Assembly (NCBI GenBank): GCA_020352575.1
Contig: CP070681.1
Coordinates: 1,259,751 to 1,265,885, forward strand
Length of the DNA stretch: 6,135 nucleotides
Direction of reading: 5' to 3'
DNA from: Acidimicrobiia bacterium
Lineage (GTDB): Bacteria > Actinomycetota > Acidimicrobiia > Spongiisociales > JAENVV01
Both the position numbers and the translations under genes were made by a program. Positions 1 to 6,135 of this stretch are shown in pieces. Each line of letters begins with the position of its first letter. The stretch's first letter is position 1. Under the pieces are notes generated by a model. That model made no database searches, had not been told where the DNA came from, and was given only the letters and a program-made list of their open reading frames with translations.

Positions 1-54
1 CCCGCAGCGGCGGGGTCGTTCCTATCCTCGCCGCCACCCGACCAGAGCATCGTC

Positions 55-600
55 ATGGAACCACTCTCGATCGTCCTCATCGTCCTCGCCCTCGTGGTTG
101 GCCTCGTCCTCGGCCGGCTTTCCCGGAGGCCCGCTGAAGCCCCGGAGCCAGCTGACGATCCCCGGCTCCCGATCGAACGCAGTCGTGCTGATGCTGCCGA
201 GGCGAAGGTTGATTCCCAGGCGCAGGAACTGCAGGACTGGGCTGCCAGCCACCGGGTGCTGGAAGGTCAGGTGACCGATCTCCAGGCCGAGCTGAAGGAC
301 GCCAAGGAAGGGGCGGCGACCGGCGGCGACGAGGCCAAGCAGCGGATCGAGCAACTCGAGGCAGAGATCACGGCACTCGGTGATGCCGCGGACCAACTCG
401 AGGCGGCACAGGCGGCTGCGTCCGCGCTCGAGGCCAAGGTCACGCATTTGGAGGGCCAGCTCGAGGCCGGCGCGGGATCCGTGACGAAGGACACCACGGT
501 CGAGCTCGCGAAGCGGGACGAGCGGATTGGCGTCCTTCGCGTCCAGCTCGAGAAGGCGGAGCGGACGATCTCCGACCTCGAGCGACGGCTGGACGGTTAG
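55..600 (+). CDS. Small membrane-anchored coiled-coil protein, function unknown
   Basis: The 181-residue product starts with one hydrophobic helix at about residues 4-22, followed by a basic stretch with several arginines. This fits a single N-terminal anchor with the rest of the chain in the cytoplasm. From about residue 40 to the end it is rich in Ala, Glu, Gln, Leu, Lys and Arg with leucine-centred heptads, broken by a Gly-rich patch near residues 96-99 and a Gly/Ser/Thr stretch near 141-147. That indicates a long, probably dimeric coiled coil in two or three segments. No catalytic motif is visible. The layout resembles YhcB-like proteins or the N-terminus of RmuC-like proteins, but I cannot assign it to either. 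The ATG at 55 is chosen because it directly precedes the membrane helix; the ribosome binding site is weak. A TATCCT at 23-28 could be a -10 element, but its -35 region is not recognisable. The stop codon overlaps that of the convergent DUF885 gene. Confidence 0.8.
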   Translation: MEPLSIVLIVLALVVGLVLGRLSRRPAEAPEPADDPRLPIERSRADAAEAKVDSQAQELQDWAASHRVLEGQVTDLQAELKDAKEGAATGGDEAKQRIEQLEAEITALGDAADQLEAAQAAASALEAKVTHLEGQLEAGAGSVTKDTTVELAKRDERIGVLRVQLEKAERTISDLERRLDG

Positions 601-2267
601 GCGGCCCCCGCCACCCACTCCTCGACGAGCTCCTCCATCACGGGGAGCGGCAGTCCACCGTGCACCAACAGCACGTCGTGGAAACCCTTGATGTCGAACC
701 GGTCCCCGAGCTCCGCCTCGGCGCGGGTCCGGAGCCGTTCGATGTGCAGCTTGCCGATCATGTAGGCAAGGGCCTGTCCCGGCAGTGAGATGTAGCGGTC
801 CACCTCCTGGGCCACGACCTCATCCGAGATCGGTGTCTTCTCCTTGAAGAAGTCGATCGCCTGCTGCCGGGTCCATCCGAGCGCGTGGATGCCCGAGTCG
901 ACCACGAGGCGGCAGGCCCGCCACATGTCGGCCGACACCATTCCGAGTCGATCGACGTCGGAGGAGTAGAGCCCCATCTCGTCGGCGAGGCGCTCTACGT
1001 ACAGGCCCCATCCCTCGGCGTGGGAGAACGCCAGCGCGTAGCGCCGGAAGGCCGGGACGCCTTCGAGCTCCTGGGCGATGGTTCGGTCGAAGTGGTGGCC
1101 CGGCACCGCCTCGTGGAAGGCGATCGCCTCGGCTGCGAACCGGTCCCGTTTCTCGGCCTCATAGGTGTTGGCGTAGAAGGTCCCTGGACGGGTGCCGTCC
1201 TCGGAGCCGACCCCGTAGAAGGCGGGTGGCAGCGAGGGAGCCTGGTCTGCGGGCACCGGCTGCACGACACAGGAGGCCTTTGGGAAGACGTTGAACCAGT
1301 CGCCCACGGCCGCTTCCGCCTTCCGGATCGCCTCCTCGGACCGCTCGATGATCTCCTCGGCAGACGAGAAGCGCATCGAGGGATCCTCCCGGAGCCGCTC
1401 GATCACATCGGATGGGTCGTCGAGGCCGAAGGCGAGCACCCCGATCTCGCCGAATTCGGCCCAGCAGCGTTCGACCTCCCGGAGGCCGATCTCGTGGACC
1501 TCCTCACCGGTGAGCGGGAGCGACGTGAAACGTCGGATCGAGTCCTCGTACCACTCGGGCCCGAGGTCGAGGTGGGCAAGGCCAGGTCGATCGTCGGGCA
1601 TGGCCCTTGGGAGCACCTCGTCGCGGAGCATGTCCCGGTAGCGGCCAAACGCGGGACGGACGTCATTTGCGACGAGGTCCTCGAGTCGTGTTCGCCATTC
1701 CTCCTCCCCGTCCCACGGGCCGAGCGACCGGGTGTTCACGAACGGGTCGGCCTCGACCGGGGTGGCGAGGTAGGCGTCGATCTGGGTCACGACGTGTCGC
1801 ACCACGATCGCGGCCGGGATGAGGCCTCGCTTGAGGCCCTTGCGGTAGCGGTCCGCCGAGACGCCGAGGTAGGCGGGGATCTTCGCGTAGCGGCTGGCGA
1901 TCGCCTCGGCCTGCTCCGATCCGTCGACGGTGGTCTGGGCCGCCGAGCGCAGGAGGGTCGTGTGCGGGCCGGTGAGGGGGCCCGGGACCATCTCGGTCCC
2001 CCTGCGGGCGGCGCCGAGGTGCAGTTTCCATGCCTCGTCGATGAGCACGTCGCGGGAGATCCGATCCTCGGGCTCGAGGTCGGCGGGGTCGAGCGCCCGG
2101 GCTTGGGCGATGATCTCTGCGGTGACCGCTGCCAGCTGCTCGTCTGCCTCGACGGTTGGGGGAGGGAGCTGGGAGTCGTAGGAACGTTCGCCGATCTGGG
2201 TTGCGAGGAGCGGTGCCTGGCTGAGGTAGGTGCGCCAGTACAGGTCGCCGAGGTGGGAGAGGGACAT
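597..2267 (-). CDS. DUF885 family zinc-dependent carboxypeptidase-like protein
   Basis: The 556-residue product is a full-length DUF885 protein. Members are putative zinc metallopeptidases related to gluzincins; some are described as carboxypeptidases or dipeptidases. The visible signature is H385-E386-AVPG-H391-H392, a variant of HExxH, followed by an E418-G-W-G-L-Y motif that can supply a further zinc ligand. The stretch before it (PGTFYANTYEAEKRDR, then AIAF) is also typical of the family. The N-terminus (LYWRTYLSQAPLLATQIGERSYD) matches the usual family opening and has no signal peptide, so the enzyme is probably cytoplasmic. The ATG at 2267 is preferred: the frame stays open 61 codons further upstream, but that stretch crosses a strong hairpin and is unlike the family, and a GAGG lies 4 bases before the chosen ATG. 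Its specific substrate cannot be read from sequence. It appears to be transcribed alone, behind a hairpin that ends the upstream operon. Confidence 0.93.
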   Translation of the reverse strand: MSLSHLGDLYWRTYLSQAPLLATQIGERSYDSQLPPPTVEADEQLAAVTAEIIAQARALDPADLEPEDRISRDVLIDEAWKLHLGAARRGTEMVPGPLTGPHTTLLRSAAQTTVDGSEQAEAIASRYAKIPAYLGVSADRYRKGLKRGLIPAAIVVRHVVTQIDAYLATPVEADPFVNTRSLGPWDGEEEWRTRLEDLVANDVRPAFGRYRDMLRDEVLPRAMPDDRPGLAHLDLGPEWYEDSIRRFTSLPLTGEEVHEIGLREVERCWAEFGEIGVLAFGLDDPSDVIERLREDPSMRFSSAEEIIERSEEAIRKAEAAVGDWFNVFPKASCVVQPVPADQAPSLPPAFYGVGSEDGTRPGTFYANTYEAEKRDRFAAEAIAFHEAVPGHHFDRTIAQELEGVPAFRRYALAFSHAEGWGLYVERLADEMGLYSSDVDRLGMVSADMWRACRLVVDSGIHALGWTRQQAIDFFKEKTPISDEVVAQEVDRYISLPGQALAYMIGKLHIERLRTRAEAELGDRFDIKGFHDVLLVHGGLPLPVMEELVEEWVAGAA

Positions 2268-2455
2268 GGGGCCTCGCGGGGAGTGGATCGGCGCAGGGTA
2301 CCGGGGTCGCGAAAACGTCTGCGAACGATTGCGCCCCGTCTCTCTGTGATGCGCTAGTGTTCTCTTCACCCTGGCATGTGCCTCTTCCGTTGTTGCGGCG
2401 GAGAGGTCACATTCGGCGCCCGTCGGTCCCTCCCTTCCGACGGGCGCCACTTATT
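2268..2455. other. Intergenic region with two hairpins and a weak plus-strand promoter-like element
   Basis: This is the only sizeable non-coding gap. It should contain the promoter of the DUF885 gene, but no convincing -35/-10 pair is visible on the minus strand; a TACCCT near 2297-2302 is a weak -10 candidate. On the plus strand, TAGTGT at 2355-2360 looks like an actinobacterial -10 box. A TTGCGC at 2329-2334 lies 20 bases before it, which is longer than ideal. Downstream of it are a small hairpin at 2381-2406 (CCTCT/AGAGG, extended past one bulged base by CCG/CGG) and the large perfect hairpin at 2415-2448. The reading frames crossing the gap show no coding character. Confidence 0.55.
2415..2448 (-). 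terminator. Perfect 12-bp hairpin behind the MoxR/DUF429 operon
   Basis: The arms GGCGCCCGTCGG (2415-2426) and CCGACGGGCGCC (2437-2448) are exactly complementary, with a 10-base loop. On the minus strand the hairpin begins 7 bases after the stop codon of the DUF429 gene, the usual place for a transcription terminator. No U-run follows on that strand (the next bases are GAATGTGACC), so it would be a U-poor terminator of the kind often proposed in GC-rich actinobacteria. On the plus strand it is followed by ACTTATTTC, slightly closer to a canonical tail, so it could work in that direction or in both. Confidence 0.6.
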
Positions 2456-3082
2456 TCAGGCCCAGATGGGGCCGGGGCCTTCTCCAAGTCTGATGGCTGA
2501 GCCCTGGTGCTTCCGGATTGCCACCCAGGCAGCGGCGATGGCGTCGAGGACGTCATGGGGTGCGGCGCGACCCGTGGTGCCCTTGAACGATGCCGGGTCG
2601 AGCCCTTCTGCTTCGAGGAGCCCCGCCCGCTCCCGGAGGCCAGCCCATGTCGTCTTGGACCATTGGCATGGCGCGCCGCCGATCACGGCGAATGCCGTCT
2701 CCGGGTGCGCCTCGATGAGCCGTGCACCTGAGGTGAGGGCCTCGGCTGCGTCCAGGACCTTGTCGCGCAGCCCCCACGTTTGGCGGGAGATCGCCTTGCC
2801 GGTGAGGCGTCGGGCCACGTCGCACGCCGCCTCGTAGTCCCGGGCGTCGTACACGGCACGGGGTGGCGTACTGAACACGCTCGACGCCCGCTTCCCGAGC
2901 ACCTTCCTCGCCGCCCGTTCTGCGTCCCTCCCCTCGCCACCGTCGGGGAAGGCGAGCGGGATGTCGACGGCGATGAGATCAGCTTCGACCTGGCTGAGGT
3001 GCCTGACCTGTGTGAGTCGGCGCAGCCGGGGGTCCGCGACGATCCATCCATCCGGGCTTCCGTCGACCCCCACCACCCTCAT
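2456..3082 (-). CDS. DUF429 family protein, predicted RNase H-fold nuclease
   Basis: The 208-residue product carries the whole DUF429 pattern. An opening strand VVGVDGSPDGW has Asp7. A second strand, IAVDIPLAFP, has Asp40. Next come the family block ERAARKVLGKRASSVFSTPPR (spread over residues about 55-75), the segment ISRQTWGLRDK (98-108), IEAHPETAF (123-131, with Glu124 and Glu128), and a late DVLDAIAAAW (177-186) with Asp177 and Asp180. These acidic residues fit an RNase H-like active site. DUF429 proteins are predicted nucleases, but their biochemical role is largely unestablished. The ATG at 3082 overlaps the upstream stop as ATGA and has no clear Shine-Dalgarno sequence of its own, so translation probably depends on re-initiation. 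It is the last gene of the operon, and a strong hairpin follows. Family assignment is firm; nuclease activity and any link to MoxR/DUF58 are inference. Confidence 0.9.
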   Translation of the reverse strand: MRVVGVDGSPDGWIVADPRLRRLTQVRHLSQVEADLIAVDIPLAFPDGGEGRDAERAARKVLGKRASSVFSTPPRAVYDARDYEAACDVARRLTGKAISRQTWGLRDKVLDAAEALTSGARLIEAHPETAFAVIGGAPCQWSKTTWAGLRERAGLLEAEGLDPASFKGTTGRAAPHDVLDAIAAAWVAIRKHQGSAIRLGEGPGPIWA

Positions 3083-3564
3083 GAGCGGGTACGCACGAGG
3101 TGGCCCACGCCCAACACCAGCGTCGCCACGGCGGCGATTCCGGCGGCGGTGGGGAGGAGTCCGGTCCCGAGTTCAGCGAGGACGATCGACTCGAGCACTG
3201 CGGCTGCGACGACCACCGTTGACCCGAGGACGACGAGCCTGCGAGGCATCGGTGACGCGGCCCCTGGATCCGCCTGGTGTTCCTCGGCAGCCGTGCTCAC
3301 CGCATCGAGGAATACGAACAGCATGAGCGCCGCGCAGATGGTCCACCACGAAGGCGGGTCGGACAGACGGTGCGTGGCCGCCACCTGTGCCAGGAGCCCT
3401 ACCGCGATCGGGGTGCGAAGGCTGGAGAGGCGGTGGCGTGCGAGCCAGACCGTGCCACCCGCGCCGATCACTGCGAGGGAGACGACGAGGGGGTGTGGCC
3501 CGGTCCACGCGAGCGGAATGATGGCCAGGCCGAGCCCCGCGAGAAGGATGAGCGTTCGGCTCAT
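3079..3564 (-). CDS. Unrecognised polytopic membrane protein in the MoxR-DUF58 operon
   Basis: The 161-residue product is strongly hydrophobic, with five clear membrane segments at about residues 4-21, 25-42, 72-92, 109-132 and 134-156, and a weaker sixth at 51-64. A polar loop at about 93-108 (acidic, then PMPRR) separates the halves. I recognise no family, catalytic motif or metal-binding pattern. The start at 3564 overlaps the DUF58 stop as ATGA. It also has a good ribosome binding site, GGGGAG (plus-strand 3572-3577), 7 bases upstream inside the DUF58 gene. The stop in turn overlaps the DUF429 start. In other MoxR-DUF58 loci this position is often held by a vWA or transglutaminase-like gene; here it is only a small membrane protein. 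It may be a membrane partner or client of the ATPase module, which is inference from context. Confidence 0.85.
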   Translation of the reverse strand: MSRTLILLAGLGLAIIPLAWTGPHPLVVSLAVIGAGGTVWLARHRLSSLRTPIAVGLLAQVAATHRLSDPPSWWTICAALMLFVFLDAVSTAAEEHQADPGAASPMPRRLVVLGSTVVVAAAVLESIVLAELGTGLLPTAAGIAAVATLVLGVGHLVRTRS

Positions 3565-4859
3565 GTACGGGCTCCCCGCAGCCTGGCCCGCAGGTGTTGG
3601 GCGCGAACGAGGGGGAGGTCGAGGGGCTCCCCGGGGTGCCAGTCGGTGACGATGACCCCCTGCTCGGAGAACCGCCGCCGCACGTGGTCGCGTTCGAGGT
3701 CCCAGATCCGACGAGCGAGCCGACCGTCGTCGTCGATCGGGTCCGGGAGGAACCCGGTTGGCTCGAGCTCGATGATCACGAGGTCGAAGCCGCGTGCTCG
3801 CACGTCGGCAAGCGCCGCCACCATCCGCTCATCGAGGAGGGGCGTGAGGCCGACCACGAGGGCGTTCGCCGGCAGCGTGTGGCTGGGGGCGGCCGACAGG
3901 CCCCGCCAGTGGTGCTGCCAGTCGATGCGGCTCTCCATGAGGAGTTCGAGGAGCCGGTAGCGATGACGATCGCCCATGCCGGGCCTGATCCACCTGACGG
4001 GTCCACCGAAGGCCATGAGGCCGATGCGATCGAGTCGCCGCCCGTGCGCGTCGATGAGCGCCGAGGCGGCGCGGACCGCGAGGTCGATGGTGGCGTCGAT
4101 CGATCGACGCGCCTCGGCGAAGGTGTCGATGAGCAGCACGATGTCGGCGTTGCGCTCGGGGTGGCGCTGGGTGACCCAGGGGTCGCCTGCCCGGGCGGTC
4201 ACCCGCCAGTTGATGGTGCGTCGATCGTCGCCGGGTGCCCATTGGCGGAGATCGGCGTATTCGAGCCCGGGCCCCTTCGCCCTGCTCACCAGTTCCCCGA
4301 AGCCGAGACGGGTCTCGACCGGTTCGAGGATCGTCCGTAGGGCCGCTGGGTGGGGGAACACCTTCACCACGGTCCGATCCGTGAGCTCGAGCCCGTATGC
4401 GTGGTGGCCTATGGGGCTGCGCCGACCGACCGATCCGCCGCCGAGGAGGTAGGTGCCCCAGCCCGGGAACGACACCCGGGCGGTGAGGGTGGTCGATCCT
4501 TCGGGGAGGTCCACGACGAGGACCTCGTCCGGATCGACCGGGACGTCCCCGAGTCGGACGCCCTCGAGCACGGCGCCGGCTGGGAGGTCAAGGCGCACCT
4601 CGACGTCCCGGGCCGGCCGGGTCGCGTCGAACGCGACCCTGATGGTGGAGGTGTCATCCTCCAAGACCCGGTCCGGTGCAACCTCGATGGTCACCGATGC
4701 GATGCCCTGTTCATTCGTGAGGTGTCCGATCACGACGAGTAGGAGCAGGGGCGCGGCCACGACCACGAGCTCGGGTACCCCGAGGCCGACGCCCATGGCC
4801 AGCCCGAGTGCGCCCATGACGAGCATGAGGCGCTGCCGAGGTGTCGTCGAGGAGGTCAC
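3561..4859 (-). CDS. DUF58 domain membrane protein (vWA-like partner of MoxR)
   Basis: The 432-residue product has two N-terminal membrane helices at about residues 11-27 and 30-47. A beta-rich region follows (about 55-165), then the DUF58 signature at 198-212 with GLEYADLRQWAPGDD, followed by RRTINWRVTARAGDPWV. After it comes a vWA-like fold starting with VLLIDTFAEAR (Asp245). A canonical metal-ion site would read DxSxS; here the serines are replaced (DTFAE), so metal binding is probably lost or altered. DUF58 proteins typically sit next to MoxR ATPases and are thought to act with them. I chose the GTG at 4859 because it forms a GTGA overlap with the MoxR stop and lies just ahead of the first membrane helix. 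The frame extends 28 codons further to an ATG at 4943, but that segment is Arg/Pro-rich and lies inside the MoxR gene. Confidence 0.92.
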   Translation of the reverse strand: MTSSTTPRQRLMLVMGALGLAMGVGLGVPELVVVAAPLLLLVVIGHLTNEQGIASVTIEVAPDRVLEDDTSTIRVAFDATRPARDVEVRLDLPAGAVLEGVRLGDVPVDPDEVLVVDLPEGSTTLTARVSFPGWGTYLLGGGSVGRRSPIGHHAYGLELTDRTVVKVFPHPAALRTILEPVETRLGFGELVSRAKGPGLEYADLRQWAPGDDRRTINWRVTARAGDPWVTQRHPERNADIVLLIDTFAEARRSIDATIDLAVRAASALIDAHGRRLDRIGLMAFGGPVRWIRPGMGDRHRYRLLELLMESRIDWQHHWRGLSAAPSHTLPANALVVGLTPLLDERMVAALADVRARGFDLVIIELEPTGFLPDPIDDDGRLARRIWDLERDHVRRRFSEQGVIVTDWHPGEPLDLPLVRAQHLRARLRGART

Positions 4860-5809
4860 CCGCCCGGCGGGACGGTGGGCGGCACCGGCACACGGTCCAG
4901 GCACGCTCGGACGATGTCGCCGCCGCTCACCTCGCGGACCCACATCTCTGGCCGCAGTACCAGTCGATGGGCAAGCGCCGGGACCGCGAGGGCCTTCACG
5001 TCCTCGGGCAGCACGAAGTCGCGTCCAGCGACGACCGCCTTGGCCCGTGCGAGTGCCATGAGTGCAAGCGCGCCTCGGGGGCTGGAGCCGACTTGCACGC
5101 GCTGGGGGTCGCGGGTCTCGTTCACCAGCTCGGTGATGTAGGAGACGATTCCGTCGTCCACGTGTACGGACTCGACGGCTGCCTGCATGCGGGAGAGTTC
5201 CCCGGAGGCCAGCACCTGCCGGAGGACCACGTCGTCGGACTCCCGACCGAGGCGGGCGCGGAGGATCTCCTCCTCATGGGGACGATCCGGGTACCCGACT
5301 TCGAGTCGCACGATGAAACGGTCCAACTGCGCCTCGGGAAGGGGGTACGTGCCCTCGAACTCGATCGGGTTCTGGGTGGCAACCACCAGGAACGGGGCGT
5401 CGAGTCGATGTGACTCCCCATCCACGGTCACCTGGCGTTCCTGCATCGCCTCGAGGAGCGCGGCCTGTGTCTTGGCGGGGGCCCGGTTCACCTCGTCGGC
5501 GAGCAGCAGGTTGGTGAACACGGGTCCGGGGCGGAACTCGAAATCGGTGGTGTTCGGGTCCATCACCGTCGATCCGGTCACATCCATCGGCATGAGGTCC
5601 GGCGTGAATTGGAGTCGCGAGAAGTCGAGGCCGGCGACCGTGGCGAACGACCGTGCCATGAGGGTCTTCCCAAGACCGGGGAGGTCCTCGATGAGCACGT
5701 GGCCGTTTGCGAGGAACGCCACGAGGAGGAGTTCGAGCACGTCCCGCTTCCCCACGACGGCCCGCTCGACCTCGTCGAGGAACTCTTGGCAACGGGTTTG
5801 GACATCCAT
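4856..5809 (-). CDS. MoxR-family AAA+ ATPase
   Basis: The 317-residue product has the length and motif order of MoxR ATPases. These are a Walker A loop EDLPGLGKT (41-49, Lys48), a Walker B LLLADEVNRA (101-110, Asp105-Glu106), a sensor 1 ATQNP (Asn147), an arginine-finger region LPEAQLDRF (Arg164) and a sensor 2 SSPRGALAL (Arg245). All key residues are present, so it should hydrolyse ATP and form a ring. MoxR proteins act as chaperones that assemble, insert cofactors into, or activate partner proteins, commonly with a DUF58 or vWA protein. That partner is the next gene and overlaps this one by 4 bases. The start ATG gives the normal family N-terminus (VVGKRDVLELLLVAFLANGHVLIED) within the first 42 residues. 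The preceding stop codon is only 10 bases away and the ribosome binding site is weak, so the gene probably depends on an upstream promoter and upstream translation. Confidence 0.96.
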   Translation of the reverse strand: MDVQTRCQEFLDEVERAVVGKRDVLELLLVAFLANGHVLIEDLPGLGKTLMARSFATVAGLDFSRLQFTPDLMPMDVTGSTVMDPNTTDFEFRPGPVFTNLLLADEVNRAPAKTQAALLEAMQERQVTVDGESHRLDAPFLVVATQNPIEFEGTYPLPEAQLDRFIVRLEVGYPDRPHEEEILRARLGRESDDVVLRQVLASGELSRMQAAVESVHVDDGIVSYITELVNETRDPQRVQVGSSPRGALALMALARAKAVVAGRDFVLPEDVKALAVPALAHRLVLRPEMWVREVSGGDIVRACLDRVPVPPTVPPGG

Positions 5810-5819
5810 CGGCGGCAGC

Positions 5820-6135
5820 CTAGGAACGCTCGTCGAGCCGCTCGATGGCGGTCACGAGGGCATCCATCTCGTCGTAGGTGACGCCCTCGTCGACCCCGTC
5901 GTTCGCCCTCCGGGCAGGGTGCAGGGCCTCCCATGCGTCCGGGCCGAGGAGGTCGCGGGCGTGTGGATCATCGACTGCCACCCCGTGGTCGGACCTGAGG
6001 CGGGTATCCGCGACCGTGCGGAGGCGGGGCACCACCCGGCGATCGAAGTCGGCCCGGAGCGTTTGCGAGAAGGCGACCATTCGCTCGAGGTCCGCAAGGC
6101 GGGGCGGCAGGTGCTCTGCTCTTCGCGGCCGGCGA
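5820..6135 (-). CDS. Partial CDS: C-terminal part of an unnamed protein upstream of moxR-like gene
   Basis: The frame is open from the right window edge to a TAG at 5820-5822, giving 104 visible C-terminal residues; the true start lies outside. An ATG at 6080 would give an 86-residue protein, but the 18 preceding codons (ending in LPPRLADLERMVAF) continue the same helical, Arg/Leu/Glu-rich pattern. I therefore read it as a truncated longer gene. The visible part is soluble and mostly helical, with a charged segment LRADFDRRVVPRLRTVADTRL, a middle LLGPDAWEALHPARR, and a final helix that ends in VTAIERLDERS. From memory, proteins ending in this way often precede moxR in actinobacterial clusters and carry membrane helices near their N-terminus, but I cannot name a family. 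The 10-base spacing to the MoxR gene supports co-transcription. Confidence 0.7.
   Translation of the reverse strand, partial: RRPRRAEHLPPRLADLERMVAFSQTLRADFDRRVVPRLRTVADTRLRSDHGVAVDDPHARDLLGPDAWEALHPARRANDGVDEGVTYDEMDALVTAIERLDERS

Noticed and set aside
9..35. Short inverted repeat GGCGG/CCGCC before the first gene
   Set aside because: Only 5 bp of stem with a 17-base loop, expected by chance in GC-rich DNA.
22..618. Minus-strand frame of 198 codons opposite the coiled-coil gene
   Set aside because: It is a shadow of the plus-strand gene, which has a convincing membrane helix and heptad pattern; the minus-strand translation has neither.
885..2357. Long open frame of 490 codons on the plus strand opposite the DUF885 gene
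   Set aside because: It is antisense to a gene with a clear family signature and is kept open by the GC-rich third positions of that gene. Its translation has low complexity and no recognisable motif.
2268..2450. N-terminal extension of the DUF885 frame by 61 codons
   Set aside because: The added residues do not resemble the family, cross the strong hairpin, and lack a ribosome binding site better than the one before the ATG at 2267.
2376..2837. Plus-strand frame beginning MCLFRCCGG across the intergenic gap
   Set aside because: It runs antisense into the DUF429 gene and has no ribosome binding site or family resemblance; its start region is better explained by RNA structure.
4093..4110. 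Perfect 18-bp palindrome built around CGATCGATCG
   Set aside because: It lies within the DUF58 coding region, where it encodes part of the RSIDAT segment, and is made of repeated TCGA/GATC words common in this DNA. It is probably a by-product of codon use rather than an operator.

Overview
The window is GC-rich, densely coded DNA with strong G/C preference at third codon positions, short gene gaps and stop/start overlaps. Together with the gene content (a MoxR-DUF58 cluster, a DUF885 peptidase and a DUF429 protein) this suggests an actinobacterium, possibly an Acidimicrobiia-like lineage. That placement is inference: no rRNA or other phylogenetic marker is present. I see no tRNA, rRNA, CRISPR array, insertion sequence or phage gene.

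Layout, left to right. A plus-strand gene (55-600) encodes a small protein with one N-terminal membrane helix and a long coiled coil. It meets tail-to-tail, with overlapping stop codons, a minus-strand gene (597-2267) for a DUF885 family zinc-peptidase-like protein with the HEAVPGHH motif. A gap of about 190 bases (2268-2455) follows, the only sizeable non-coding stretch. It holds a perfect 12-bp inverted repeat directly behind the next gene's stop codon, a second smaller hairpin, and a weak promoter-like element on the plus strand.

From 2456 to the right edge everything lies on the minus strand and reads as one operon. In transcription order it contains: a C-terminal fragment of an unnamed conserved-looking protein cut by the window end (5820-6135); a MoxR-type AAA+ ATPase (4856-5809); a DUF58 membrane-anchored vWA-like protein (3561-4859, GTG start); an unrecognised polytopic membrane protein of 161 residues (3079-3564); and a DUF429 RNase H-fold protein (2456-3082). 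The last four genes are joined by three successive 4-base stop/start overlaps (GTGA, ATGA, ATGA), so translational coupling is likely.

How the genes may work together: MoxR ATPases and DUF58 proteins are a recurrent pair thought to act as a chaperone module that matures or activates partner complexes, often at the membrane. The DUF58 protein here has two N-terminal membrane helices and the next gene is entirely membrane-embedded, so a membrane-associated complex is plausible. The coupled DUF429 gene is the unexpected member. The DUF885 and coiled-coil genes appear to be separate transcription units.
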